The notes under the pieces: generated by a model
What the model was told of the DNA's origin: nothing
Seen by the model: only the letters and a program-made list of their open reading frames with translations
Databases searched by the model: none
Made by a program: the position numbers and the translations under genes
NCBI RefSeq assembly: GCF_015533855.1
Contig: NZ_AP024154.1
Span: 2,734,501-2,798,500 of the forward strand
Length of the DNA: 64,000 bases
DNA from: Echinicola sp. 20G
GTDB lineage: Bacteria; Bacteroidota; Bacteroidia; Cytophagales; Cyclobacteriaceae
Direction: 5' to 3'
Shown: one piece after another, positions 27,553 through 37,351 of the stretch
Position numbering within the stretch: the first letter of the stretch is position 1
Layout: every line of letters starts with the position of its first letter

Positions 27553-27595
27553 CAAAAGGCCTTTCGGAATTTCTGAAAGGCCTTTTGTGTTTTTA
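27552..27595 (+). terminator. Intrinsic terminator after tRNA-Leu
   Basis: ACAAAAGGCCTTTC (27552-27565) pairs perfectly with GAAAGGCCTTTTGT (27575-27588), followed by GTTTTT-type T-tract. Confidence 0.85.
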
Positions 27596-27982
27596 GATTA
27601 GCTATCAGTTGATAGTATAAAGTGCCCGAGTTCAGACCATAGGATCAACCATAATACTGCGGGGAATAGAGTTAGTTGAAAGCTGGAAATACTTTTGTAA
27701 TTGAAGGAAAGTAATTCCTATTATTTTTAATTTTCCGTCAATCGGGAAGTGATAAATTGTAAATAGCATAATCGTTTTAGCTAAACTTATTTAGGCTGTT
27801 AATACTTGTAAAAAGTTATTTTTTATAGTTATATGTCTTTCGTTTCGCTATTCTTTTTTTAATAGTGTCAATTGAACAAATATTTTTAATATTATAGTTT
27901 TACTTAAGTAAAAAAATAACTAAATAGAGCCTCTGTTAATGCTGTTTCCGGCAAAGAATTGCCCTATAATTAATATATCATT
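27589..27982. other. 394-base noncoding gap upstream of the GH3 gene
   Basis: Increasingly AT-rich toward the GH3 start. It contains an isolated TACTTTTG (27690-27697) without a TTTG at proper distance. No repeat of the tRNA 3' end, no integrase remnant and no credible frame were seen. Confidence 0.5.
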
Positions 27983-30385
27983 ATGCTTAATCAAACCATT
28001 AGACTTCTGCGCCCTCAAATATTGTTGGCAGGTATGCTGATCATATTTGTTCCCAACTTGTTAAATGGACAGACTAAAAAATCAACGTCGATTTATAAGC
28101 AAGCAAATCAGTCAGTTCAAGACCGGGTGTCAGATCTGCTGAGCAGGATGACTTTAGAGGAAAAAGTTGGTCAGCTATCTACGCTTTTGGGCTGGGAAAT
28201 GTATGAGAAAACCGATAATGGGGTTGTGGCCAGTGAGACTTTTAAGAAGGCGGTGCAGGAAAGGAACATTGGTATGCTGTGGGCCACGCTAAGGGCTGAC
28301 CCTTGGACCCAAAAAACATTGGAAACCGGTTTGCAGCCTGGGTTGGCGGCGGAAGCTACCAATGCCATGCAGCGATATGTGATAGAAAACACTCGATTGG
28401 GAATTCCCATGCTTCTAGCGGAAGAATGCCCTCATGGACATATGGCTATTGGTACGACTGTTTTTCCTACTTCCATTGGACAGGCAAGTACTTGGAATCC
28501 CAAGTTGATCAAAGAGATGGCATCTGTCATTGCTTTGGAAGCAAGGTTGCAGGGTGGGCATATTGGTTATGGTCCAGTACTGGATTTGGCAAGAGAGCCA
28601 AGGTGGTCCAGAGTGGAAGAAACCTATGGTGAAGACCCGTATTTGAATGGACAGATGGGGATTGCGATGGTTAAGGGATTTCAAGGCGAGTCCATTGCTT
28701 CAGGAGAAACTGTGATTTCTACCCTAAAGCATTTTACCGCTTATGGTGTTCCAGAAGGAGGACATAATGGAACTAGTGTGAGTGTAGGAGATCGTGAACT
28801 TCACCAAAGTTATTTGCCTCCATTTAAAGATGCAGTGCAGGCAGGTGCTTTATCCGTAATGACAGCCTACAATTCTATTGATGGGATACCGTGTACTTCT
28901 AATGGATATTTGCTCAATGATATTTTAAGGGATGATTGGGGGTTTGATGGCTTTGTGGTTTCTGACCTGGGAAGTATCAGTGGGCTGAAGGGAAGTCACC
29001 ATGTGGCAGCCACTTTGGAAGATGCGGCACAACTGGCCATAGATGCTGGGGTGGATTCGGATTTGGGCGGATATGGATTTGATAAAAATCTATATGCAGC
29101 TATCCAAAGCGGAAAGGTGAATATGGATGTTTTGGATCAGGCAGTAGCTAGGGTTTTAAGATTGAAATTTGAGATGGGACTGTTTGAGAATCCATATGTA
29201 GATCCTGAATTAGCCGCTCAAAAAGTGAGGTCAGCTGCACATATTGACTTGGCAAGAAGGGTGGCAAAGGAATCGGTGGTCTTACTTAAAAACGAGAACG
29301 CCACTTTACCATTGAGCAAGAAATTAAATAAGATAGCCGTAATAGGCCCTAATGCAGATAATATTTATAATCAGTTAGGAGATTATACGGCACCTCAAGC
29401 CAATAGTAATATTGTAACTGTTTTGGAAGGTATCCAGGCCAAAGTAGGCAAGGATGTTCAGGTGGATTATATCAAGGGCTGTGCGATCCGAGATACCACA
29501 CAAAGCCAAATTGAGGAAGCTGCTGCTTTAGCTGCCCAAGCAGATGTAGCTATTGTTGTATTGGGCGGTAGTAGTGCGAGGGATTTTGATACGGAATATG
29601 AAGAAACTGCAGCAGCCAAAGTGAGTGGAACCAAGGAAGGTGAAATCATCAGTGATATGGAAAGTGGAGAAGGCTTTGATCGCATGACTTTAGATTTGCT
29701 CGGTGATCAAATGAAGCTTTTAAAGGCCATAAAGAAGACAGGAACTCCAGTAGTATTGGTAATGATCAAGGGCAGACCGCTGAACCTGAATTGGGCAGAT
29801 GAAAATATTCCAGCAATTTTGGATGCATGGTACCCAGGACAAGAGGGGGGCAATGCCATAGCTGATGTGCTTTTTGGAGATTATAACCCTGCTGGTAGAC
29901 TTTCTATTTCTGTTCCGCGTTCGGTTGGACAGCTGCCTGTTTATTATAATTATAAAAACCCAAAAAGACATGATTATGTAGAGGGCAGTGCAGAGCCTCT
30001 TTATGCTTTTGGGCATGGCCTTAGTTATTCCGAGTTTGAGTATGCTGACCTCAACATAGCAACAGAGGGTAATGCGCAAGATGCCAAAGTAAAAGTAAGT
30101 TTCAGTGTGTCAAATACCAGTGAAATAGATGGAGAAGAAGTTGTGCAGCTATATGTAAAGGATTTAGTCAGCAGCACGGTAAGACCATTGATGGAATTGA
30201 AGCGCTTTGATAAGATTAATGTCCCAGCAGATAAGCAGGTAACTATCGAATTTGAGTTGACTTCAGAAGATTTACAGGTATTGGATGCCAAAATGAATAG
30301 GCTTGTAGAGCCAGGTGCTTTTAAAATCTTGGTAGGAAGATCTTCTAAGGATATTCGCTTAGAAGAAAGTTTTAAAATTGACTGA
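27983..30385 (+). CDS. Glycoside hydrolase family 3 (beta-glucosidase-type)
   Basis: 800 residues. An N-terminal signal peptide (ILLAGMLIIFVPNLLNGQ) sends it to the periplasm. The TIM-barrel domain (about 45-400) has GPVLDLAREPRWSRVEETYG and the nucleophile in GFDGFVVSDLGSISGL (Asp328; most homologues have SDW instead of SDL). The alpha/beta sandwich domain follows (VLLKNENATLPLSKKLNKIA) and a C-terminal fibronectin-III-like domain (VSNTSEIDGEEVVQLYVKD). It releases terminal beta-linked sugars from oligosaccharides. It opens the locus just upstream of the ECF sigma gene and most likely acts on products imported by SusC/D. Confidence 0.93.
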   Translation: MLNQTIRLLRPQILLAGMLIIFVPNLLNGQTKKSTSIYKQANQSVQDRVSDLLSRMTLEEKVGQLSTLLGWEMYEKTDNGVVASETFKKAVQERNIGMLWATLRADPWTQKTLETGLQPGLAAEATNAMQRYVIENTRLGIPMLLAEECPHGHMAIGTTVFPTSIGQASTWNPKLIKEMASVIALEARLQGGHIGYGPVLDLAREPRWSRVEETYGEDPYLNGQMGIAMVKGFQGESIASGETVISTLKHFTAYGVPEGGHNGTSVSVGDRELHQSYLPPFKDAVQAGALSVMTAYNSIDGIPCTSNGYLLNDILRDDWGFDGFVVSDLGSISGLKGSHHVAATLEDAAQLAIDAGVDSDLGGYGFDKNLYAAIQSGKVNMDVLDQAVARVLRLKFEMGLFENPYVDPELAAQKVRSAAHIDLARRVAKESVVLLKNENATLPLSKKLNKIAVIGPNADNIYNQLGDYTAPQANSNIVTVLEGIQAKVGKDVQVDYIKGCAIRDTTQSQIEEAAALAAQADVAIVVLGGSSARDFDTEYEETAAAKVSGTKEGEIISDMESGEGFDRMTLDLLGDQMKLLKAIKKTGTPVVLVMIKGRPLNLNWADENIPAILDAWYPGQEGGNAIADVLFGDYNPAGRLSISVPRSVGQLPVYYNYKNPKRHDYVEGSAEPLYAFGHGLSYSEFEYADLNIATEGNAQDAKVKVSFSVSNTSEIDGEEVVQLYVKDLVSSTVRPLMELKRFDKINVPADKQVTIEFELTSEDLQVLDAKMNRLVEPGAFKILVGRSSKDIRLEESFKID

Positions 30386-30416
30386 TTCGTTGTTCAATCA
30401 ATTGAAAGAAGGTAAT

Positions 30417-31031
30417 ATGGATTTTGGTCGGCTCTCAGATCGTCAGCTATGGAAAGAAATAACTGAAGGAAATCAGCAAGCGTTTTCCTATCTGTATGAG
30501 ACAACATCTGACTCTCTATTCAGTTATGGTTTCAAGTTCTCAGGGGAAAAGACATTGATAGAAGATGTCATCCAAGATGTATTTATTTTGATTTGGGAAA
30601 AGAGAGATCGGCTGACCATCAGTCATTCTATTAAGTATTACCTTTTTACTACATTTAGAAGAGAGATCATGAACAGGCTCCAAGGGGATAGGGGGCAGCG
30701 GCAAGGACTCGAAAAATTTCATGAAGAATCCTATTGGGAGGCATCCATCCAAGAGGTTTTGGTTCAGAGACAGGTAACCATAGATTCGGGTAAGCATGTA
30801 AGGGAGGCCATGAAAATTCTCACTAATAGGCAGCGGGAGGTCATTTATCTCAAATATTTGGAGGGACTGAGTTATGAGGAGATTTCAGAAATGATGGATG
30901 TTAAGGTACCCTATCTTTATAACCTCGTTCTGAAGGGACTTAAGTCTCTTAAATCACACTTTGTTTCCAATGGTATTATTAATACTCTTCGCACTATTTT
31001 TATTGTATTGTTATTCAAATGTTTTTGGTAA
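30417..31031 (+). CDS. ECF-type RNA polymerase sigma factor with hydrophobic C-terminal tail
   Basis: 204 residues from the ATG at 30417, preceded by a purine-rich GAAAGAAGG. A TTG start at 30378 would overlap GH3. Sigma region 2 is FSYLYETTSDSLFSYGFKFS with EDVIQDVFILIWEKRDRL; region 4 is ILTNRQREVIYLKYLEGLSY with the helix-turn-helix EEISEMMDVKVPYLYNLVLK. After region 4 comes a hydrophobic tail, INTLRTIFIVLLFKCFW, which could touch or enter the membrane. It should act with the adjacent FecR protein and the STN-bearing SusC1 in ligand-triggered trans-envelope signalling. Confidence 0.92.
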   Translation: MDFGRLSDRQLWKEITEGNQQAFSYLYETTSDSLFSYGFKFSGEKTLIEDVIQDVFILIWEKRDRLTISHSIKYYLFTTFRREIMNRLQGDRGQRQGLEKFHEESYWEASIQEVLVQRQVTIDSGKHVREAMKILTNRQREVIYLKYLEGLSYEEISEMMDVKVPYLYNLVLKGLKSLKSHFVSNGIINTLRTIFIVLLFKCFW

Positions 31032-31156
31032 TTTTCTGTTTTTCAGTTTGTTGATGTTCTAATTGTTTTAGAGGTTAAATAAATATTAATTTTTTTTCTC
31101 CAAAATGGTGAGATGATGTTTTTTCCTCCCTCTATATAAATAAAGTATTAAGAGTT

Positions 31157-32224
31157 TTGGGGAGAAATTATCATAACATCGAAGATTTTTTAGAGGATAA
31201 GACCTTTTGTGATTGGGTGCTGAATCATCTAAGTACTCATAGATTGACTTGGGAGTTATTTGAAAGTGAGCACCCCGAGTTGGAATTGGAGATAAAAGCC
31301 GCTAAGGAAATTCTACTCGAACTCTACAAAGAGAAAAGACTTTGGGAGAAAGCAGGGAAAGATCGAGTAGGAAATGAGATCAAGGAAAGACTCGGGTTCA
31401 ATAAAGTAGAAACCAGAGCTTTTAGGGAAAAGGTTTATCAACCTCAGTCTGTCAGTAGCAATTTGTCTTGGGGGATAGCTGCCGTAATAGCATTGGTTTT
31501 GACTTGTGCAGGTATTGTTGGGTGGTATGGGTTAGATCAAAAAGAAACCATTACTGTCCCTTCTGTTGCCATGGTGGTGAAGTCTAATCAAAAGGGACAA
31601 AAATCAATTGTTCACTTACCAGACGGCAGCCAGGTAACCCTCAATTCTTCTAGTGAGATTAGTTATTTATCTAATTTTGGAAAGGACCACAGAAACCTAA
31701 CTCTTGAAGGGGAAGCATTTTTTCAGGTGACAAGGGATACAAGTATGGCTTTTACAGTCACAAGTGGAGAGATCACCACGACTGCATTGGGGACATCTTT
31801 TAATATCAATGCTTATGAAAAGGACCGTCCTTCGGTCAAATTGGCGACTGGAGTGGTAGAGGTAACAAAGGCGAGAGATAAGTCGGATTTGATGCGTCTG
31901 ACTCCTGGAGAGGAGGCTTTCCTAGGTGTGGATTTAAAAGTTCAAAAGAGAGAATTCGATTTAGAAAGTGCATTTCTCTGGAAGGAAGGCATAATTTTTT
32001 TTGATGAGAGCCCCTTTTCAGAAGTGGTTTTGACTCTTGAGCGTTGGTATGGAGTGGAAATTACCCTGAAAGAATTACCAACAGGAAAGCTCCCTCTGGT
32101 ATCAGGAAGGTTTGAGAATGATCATTTGGATAATGTGCTGGAAAGCATAGGATATAGCTTAAGGTTCTCTCATGAGATAACACAAAAGAATGTTACTGTC
32201 AGTTTTAATAAACCTAAAAAATAA
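31157..32224 (+). CDS. FecR family anti-sigma factor
   Basis: 355 residues from a TTG start at 31157; the frame has a stop just upstream and no ATG fits, while NYHNIEDFLEDKTFCDWVLN is a typical FecR N-terminus. The cytoplasmic part (about 1-95) binds the sigma factor; one membrane segment follows (WGIAAVIALVLTCAGIVGWY). The periplasmic FecR domain has KSIVHLPDGSQVTLNSSSEI and LTLEGEAFFQVTRD, and the DUF4974 end has FFDESPFSEVVLTLERWYGV. It keeps the ECF sigma silent until SusC1's STN domain signals substrate. A perfect hairpin follows. Confidence 0.92.
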   Translation: MGRNYHNIEDFLEDKTFCDWVLNHLSTHRLTWELFESEHPELELEIKAAKEILLELYKEKRLWEKAGKDRVGNEIKERLGFNKVETRAFREKVYQPQSVSSNLSWGIAAVIALVLTCAGIVGWYGLDQKETITVPSVAMVVKSNQKGQKSIVHLPDGSQVTLNSSSEISYLSNFGKDHRNLTLEGEAFFQVTRDTSMAFTVTSGEITTTALGTSFNINAYEKDRPSVKLATGVVEVTKARDKSDLMRLTPGEEAFLGVDLKVQKREFDLESAFLWKEGIIFFDESPFSEVVLTLERWYGVEITLKELPTGKLPLVSGRFENDHLDNVLESIGYSLRFSHEITQKNVTVSFNKPKK

Positions 32225-32253
32225 TCTATGATAAAACCTTTTTGACAAGAAAA

Positions 32254-32288
32254 AAGCCAATGAAGTGGCGCTTCATTGGCTTAAAAGG
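32254..32288 (+). terminator. Hairpin between fecR and susC1
   Basis: AAGCCAATGAAG (32254-32265) and CTTCATTGGCTT (32271-32282), perfect 12-base arms, five-base loop. The following bases are TTAAAAGGG, a poor T-tract on the plus strand, so it may be partial termination or mRNA protection. Confidence 0.6.
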
Positions 32289-32368
32289 GAAAGATAGTGT
32301 TTTGGCCGACTACTATCCTTCCTGAACGTTTTAAGCAAACTATTCTCGTACCTAAAACAATTCAATTT

Positions 32369-35300
32369 ATGAAAAATATATTACATGGTCTTATTATGAT
32401 CGGAAAATACTATTTGTACGGATTTGCCCTGCAGCTGCTGTTTTTAAACTTGCTGCATGCCATGCCTACAAAAGCCCAAGGGTCTTTGGATATGCAAAAG
32501 GTTTATGTAAACCTTAACCTGTCTGAAGGCGATTTATCTGACGTTTTGCACGAGATCGAGCGTCAATCTGATTTTATCTTTGTGTATGATGACCAGACGG
32601 AAAAGGAGACGGGCAAGGTTTCACTGTCTGTGAAAAACCAAACATTGGAGTCTGCATTATATCAACTTGCGGCCCAAAATGGCCTTTCATTCAAGCAGGT
32701 CAACAATAGAATCAGTGTTAAGAAGTCTATTCCAAACCAACCCAAGCTAGTAGAGGTAGTTCGAGAAGAGAAAGTAAAAGGAACTGTGCTGGATGATATT
32801 GGATATCCGCTTCCTGGAGCTACTGTTTTGGTGAAAGGAACCACCAGTGGTACAGTAACTAACTTGGAGGGTGAGTACGAAATTGATGTGAATCAAGGTG
32901 ATGTCTTAGTTTTTTCATTTGTTGGGTTTTCTAGCCAAGAAGTGACTTATACTGGTCAAAGCAGTATTGATATTACCATGTCAGCTGATGAAACTGCTTT
33001 GGATGAGGTAGTCGTAGTGGGGTATGGTACCCAGAAAAAAATCAACCTTACTGGAGCGGTATCTGCAGTGGGAAGTGAAGAGGTTTCCAGAAAGCCTGTA
33101 GGTCAGGTGTCCTCAGCTTTACAAGGAGTAGCCCCTGGTCTTACCGTAACCCAAAGAAGTGGACAACCTGGAGCTGACCAAGGTACTTTAAGAATTAGAG
33201 GTATAGGTACCTTGAACAGCAATGATCCACTTGTTTTGGTAGATGGGGTTCAGTATGATATCAATGACATTGATGCCAATGATATTGAATCCATTTCAGT
33301 GTTGAAAGATGCAGCAGCAGCTTCCATTTATGGGGTAAGGGCTGCCAACGGGGTTGTATTAATTACCACCAAAAGAGGTAAGGACGGAAAGCCAAGAATA
33401 AGCTATAACAATTATTTTGGTGTACAGGAACCAACTAGAATGACTGAGTTTGTAGGGGCTAAGGATTTTATGCAGTTGGTTAACACCATGTATGCCAATT
33501 CTGGCGCAGGAGCAATATATTCCGATAATCAAATTGCCGCATATGATGACCCTAACCGTGATCCGGTTGCTTATCCAGATAATTATTGGCTGGATAAAGT
33601 GTTGACGGGTTCTGGTTTTCAACAAAGCCATAGTCTTGCGATTTCTGGCGGTCAAGAAAACGTGACCTATCGGGTGTCGACCAATTATTTTGATCAAAAA
33701 GGTTTGATTGAAAACATGGATTTTGATCGTTTTACACTTCGTGTAAATACTGATATCAAGGCTTCTGAAAAGGTTAATTTTAGTGCAGACATTTCTGCTA
33801 ATATTTCCAACCGTGAAGAACCTCAAGGTGTTTCTGGCTCAGCATGGTATCAGTTTGGTCAGGCAGCTATTATAAACCCTTTGACTCCTGCCTATTATTC
33901 AAACGGAGAATATGCAGTGGTAAGAGGAGGGCAAAACCCATTGAGATTACAAGACGAAGGAGGGATTTACAGTTATAAGCAAAACTTGTTTACAGGTAAT
34001 TTCCAAGCAGATTATGAAGTGATTGAAGGTTTGAAGCTGACCGGTAGGGCATCCATCAATTATCAGTCTGATTATACCAGTCTTCATGAAAAACAGTTGA
34101 TTTATAATGTGCCTGAATCATCTTCGGTGGTATTGGGGAGAAATGAAGTGACCAAGCAGTCTTTGGACTATTGGTTCAAAAACTTCCAAGGTTTAGCCAA
34201 TTATTCAAAGAATTTTGGAGAGAATCATAACTTACATGTTTTGGCCGGTATTTCCAGTTTGCTACAGACCAATGAGTCTCTAACAGGGTATAGAACAAAT
34301 ATTCCGAATGGAAATCTTTCTGAAATTGACGCAGGTGCTTCAGATGGGCAAGAAGCCAATGGTACAGCCAATGAATATGCCTTATTGTCTTTCTTTGGTC
34401 GTGTAAACTATGCGTTCAAGGATAAATATTTGGTTGAGGCCAATATCCGTAGAGATGGCTCAAGTAGGTTTGCGGATGGTCAGAAGTGGGGCATTTTCCC
34501 TTCTTTCTCCTTAGGTTGGAGAATTTCAGATGAATCCTTTATGGAAGGATTAGGCTTTGTGGATGATTTGAAATTAAGAGGTTCTTGGGGTATGTTGGGA
34601 AATGACGCTATCGGCAATTATCCTTATCAGACTAGTTACAGCTTTAATGACTATCCATTTGGAGGAACGCTTAATCAAGCAGCTGGCCTAAGTGCCTATC
34701 CTAACAGCCAACTAAGTTGGGAAACTACAAAAATGACGGATGTTGGTTTTGACTTAGTGATCCTTCAAGGAAAGATGGATTTCACTTTTGACTACTATGT
34801 GAAGAACACTGATGATATTTTGTTGCAGCTTCCGATCCCTTCTACTGTAGGCCTTTCTGCACCTTACCAAAATGTTGGGAGTGTAGAAAATAAAGGATGG
34901 GAATTTTCAGCAAATTATCATGGTAGAGCAGGAAGTGATTTTACCTATGATATTGGAGCCAATTTCTCTGATGTGAAAAACGAAATTACTGATTTTGGTG
35001 ATGCGGATTATCTTACTACTGATAACAACGATATTACCACTGCCTATCAGGTAGGGTACCCGATTGGGGCTTTCTTTGGCTATATCTCTGATGGAATCTT
35101 CCAGTCAGCTGACGAAGTGGCTCAGCACGCTACTCAACCCGGCTCTCCTTCCGCTGGTGACTTGATCTACCGCGATGTGAATGGCGATGGAGAGGTGAAT
35201 ACAGAAGATAGGGTTTATTTGGGAAGCAATATTCCTCGCTATACTTATGGTTTGAACCTTAATGCTGCCTACAAAGGCTTCAGTATTGCCGCTTTCTTCC

Positions 35301-35698
35301 AAGGAGTTGCCAAGGCAGACATCAATACTTTGGTGTTGAAGAGAGCACCTACTAGCACTGATGGTAATTTTAGGGATTTACATTTGGATAGCTGGACACC
35401 TGAAAATACGGATGCTTCTTTCCCTAGATTAACTACAGCGGAGAGAAACTATCAGTCCTCAAGCTATTGGGTGGAAAGTGGGGCATATGTTAGGTTAAAA
35501 ACATTGCAATTGAACTATAATCTTCCAAAGAGCCTTTTGGAACCTGCCAAAATTACAAGAGCTAGGGTATTTGTGACAGGACAAAACCTGTTTACACTGT
35601 CTGGTCTGGAAAACGATATCGATCCAGAAGCACCTAATGATAATAGATATTATCCTCAGGTGAAGACATATACAGTAGGGTTAAGTGTTGAATTTTAA
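32369..35698 (+). CDS. SusC/RagA TonB-linked outer membrane transporter with STN domain (SusC1)
   Basis: 1109 residues from the ATG at 32369; a GTG at 32297 is in frame but would bury the signal peptide. Order: signal segment, STN domain (about 36-105, LSDVLHEIERQSDFIFVYDD), carboxypeptidase-regulatory-like domain (about 136-205, GYPLPGATVLVKGTTSG), then plug beginning DEVVVVGYGTQKKINLTGAV and a 22-strand barrel ending in KTYTVGLSVEF. It imports oligosaccharides captured by SusD1 with TonB energy. The STN domain contacts FecR, explaining the sigma/anti-sigma pair directly upstream. Confidence 0.95.
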   Translation: MKNILHGLIMIGKYYLYGFALQLLFLNLLHAMPTKAQGSLDMQKVYVNLNLSEGDLSDVLHEIERQSDFIFVYDDQTEKETGKVSLSVKNQTLESALYQLAAQNGLSFKQVNNRISVKKSIPNQPKLVEVVREEKVKGTVLDDIGYPLPGATVLVKGTTSGTVTNLEGEYEIDVNQGDVLVFSFVGFSSQEVTYTGQSSIDITMSADETALDEVVVVGYGTQKKINLTGAVSAVGSEEVSRKPVGQVSSALQGVAPGLTVTQRSGQPGADQGTLRIRGIGTLNSNDPLVLVDGVQYDINDIDANDIESISVLKDAAAASIYGVRAANGVVLITTKRGKDGKPRISYNNYFGVQEPTRMTEFVGAKDFMQLVNTMYANSGAGAIYSDNQIAAYDDPNRDPVAYPDNYWLDKVLTGSGFQQSHSLAISGGQENVTYRVSTNYFDQKGLIENMDFDRFTLRVNTDIKASEKVNFSADISANISNREEPQGVSGSAWYQFGQAAIINPLTPAYYSNGEYAVVRGGQNPLRLQDEGGIYSYKQNLFTGNFQADYEVIEGLKLTGRASINYQSDYTSLHEKQLIYNVPESSSVVLGRNEVTKQSLDYWFKNFQGLANYSKNFGENHNLHVLAGISSLLQTNESLTGYRTNIPNGNLSEIDAGASDGQEANGTANEYALLSFFGRVNYAFKDKYLVEANIRRDGSSRFADGQKWGIFPSFSLGWRISDESFMEGLGFVDDLKLRGSWGMLGNDAIGNYPYQTSYSFNDYPFGGTLNQAAGLSAYPNSQLSWETTKMTDVGFDLVILQGKMDFTFDYYVKNTDDILLQLPIPSTVGLSAPYQNVGSVENKGWEFSANYHGRAGSDFTYDIGANFSDVKNEITDFGDADYLTTDNNDITTAYQVGYPIGAFFGYISDGIFQSADEVAQHATQPGSPSAGDLIYRDVNGDGEVNTEDRVYLGSNIPRYTYGLNLNAAYKGFSIAAFFQGVAKADINTLVLKRAPTSTDGNFRDLHLDSWTPENTDASFPRLTTAERNYQSSSYWVESGAYVRLKTLQLNYNLPKSLLEPAKITRARVFVTGQNLFTLSGLENDIDPEAPNDNRYYPQVKTYTVGLSVEF

Positions 35699-35710
35699 GC
35701 AGAAAAAAAG

Positions 35711-37285
35711 ATGAAAATAAATATTTTAACAATACTCGCAGCTTTGCTACTGACCTTTTCATGTAGTGAAGACTTCTTGGATAGACAACCTTTGGATGAG
35801 GTTTCCAGTGGGAATTATTGGGCGACTTCTTCTGATGCGGTCAACGCAGTCAATAACTGCTACAGGTATTTAGGGGATAGTTGGTACAGGATTTTCCTTT
35901 CTGCAGCTACAGATGATAGCTACTCTTGGAGTAACTGGCCGGCAGATGTTCAGTTTGCCGGAAATGGAAGTGCAACGAGTAGTTTGGGCTATTTCAGTCA
36001 TTTTTGGTCACAGCATTATAACACCATCGCAGCGGCCAATAATGTATTGGACAATATCGACCAGGTTCCTTCCATGGATGAGGAGTTGAGAAATAGGCTG
36101 AAGGCAGAGGCTCGGGTAATCAGAGCATACGCGTATCAACAATTGATCGGCATGTATGGAGATGTGCCATTGATCACTTCTATTCAAACTACAGATGAAT
36201 TCAATGTTTCCAGAACTCCCAAAGCGGAAGTAGTTGATTTTATTGTGCAAGATTTGGAAGAAGCTGCTGATATTTTGCCAGAGAGCTATGGCTCCTCAGA
36301 TCAGGGAAGAGTTACAAAAGGTGCTGCTTTAGCTTTAGAGGCAAGGGTGCTTTTGTATGATGAAAGGTGGTCTGAAGCAATTGATGTGGCCAGCGAAGTA
36401 ATGGGACTAAATTACAGCATTGATGGTGATTATTTAAGTCTCTTTGATGGCACCAATAAAAATAGTCCTGAGATCATCTTGGCGGCCCAGTATATTAAAA
36501 ACACTTATCCAACCGCAAGCGCTACATGGTTGGGGGCTCCGTCACTAGGTGGCTGGGGACAGGTAATTCCTTTGAAAAGCTTGGTGGATACTTACGAATG
36601 CCGTGATGGTTTGACCATCGAAGAGTCACCTATGTATGATCCTGAAAATCCATTTGAAAACAGAGATCCTAGGTTGGAGTTAACTGTAATAGTACCTGGG
36701 ACTGAAGTGAATGGAATTACCATTGATATCACTAATCCCAATTCAATTGACCGCTTGGGGCAAAATAATGCTTCATATTCAGGGTATTACTATAAAAAAG
36801 GTGTGCCAGCAGATATTGAAGGAAGCTGGGACAGTAACTCCTATAATGATGAAGTGTTGATTAGATACGCGGAAATCTTATTGATTTATGCTGAAGCGAA
36901 AGTACAATCAGGGGAAATTGACCAGTCAGTTTATGATGCGATCAATGAAGTTCGGGGACGAGCCGGTGTGGAAATGCCAGCCATTACATCTACCGAGGCA
37001 GGATCTCAGGAAGCTTTAATGGAGGTGATTAGAAGAGAAAGAAGAGTAGAGTTTGCTTTGGAAGAGCATCGCTTTTTTGATATTAGAAGGTGGGAGATCG
37101 CAGAGGATGTGATGCCAGGAACTGCTTTGGGAATCTATAATAACTTTGATGATAGTAGAGGAGATTTTGGTGAATTTGTAAGAGTAGAAGAGCGACAGTT
37201 CAATCCGGACAGGGATTATTTATGGGCCATTCCGGTTAATGAGCTTTCAATAAATCCAAATCTGGAGCAAAATCCTAATTGGTAA
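35711..37285 (+). CDS. SusD/RagB family surface glycan-binding lipoprotein (SusD1)
   Basis: 524 residues. Lipoprotein signal ends at Cys18 (LLLTFSCSEDFLDRQP); the Ser-Glu-Asp after Cys fits the surface export signal of Bacteroidota. SusD motifs are DNIDQVPSMDEELRNRLKAE, ARVIRAYAYQQLIGMYGDVP, and the C-terminal RRERRVEFALEEHRFFDIRR and LWAIPVNELSINPN. It caps SusC1 and passes glycans to it. It starts 12 bases after susC1. A hairpin after its stop probably sets the ratio to the downstream GH20 and GH92 genes. Confidence 0.94.
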   Translation: MKINILTILAALLLTFSCSEDFLDRQPLDEVSSGNYWATSSDAVNAVNNCYRYLGDSWYRIFLSAATDDSYSWSNWPADVQFAGNGSATSSLGYFSHFWSQHYNTIAAANNVLDNIDQVPSMDEELRNRLKAEARVIRAYAYQQLIGMYGDVPLITSIQTTDEFNVSRTPKAEVVDFIVQDLEEAADILPESYGSSDQGRVTKGAALALEARVLLYDERWSEAIDVASEVMGLNYSIDGDYLSLFDGTNKNSPEIILAAQYIKNTYPTASATWLGAPSLGGWGQVIPLKSLVDTYECRDGLTIEESPMYDPENPFENRDPRLELTVIVPGTEVNGITIDITNPNSIDRLGQNNASYSGYYYKKGVPADIEGSWDSNSYNDEVLIRYAEILLIYAEAKVQSGEIDQSVYDAINEVRGRAGVEMPAITSTEAGSQEALMEVIRRERRVEFALEEHRFFDIRRWEIAEDVMPGTALGIYNNFDDSRGDFGEFVRVEERQFNPDRDYLWAIPVNELSINPNLEQNPNW

Positions 37286-37293
37286 TTAGTTCG

Positions 37294-37334
37294 AAAGGGT
37301 TTGAAGGTGTAACTTGCCATCAAACCCTTTTCAT
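37294..37334 (+). terminator. Hairpin between susD1 and GH20 (partial terminator)
   Basis: AAAGGGTTTGA (37294-37304) pairs with TCAAACCCTTT (37320-37330), extended inward by a few pairs, followed by TTCATTT. It lies inside an apparent operon. Confidence 0.55.
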
Positions 37335-37351
37335 TTAGTATTTAATAAATC

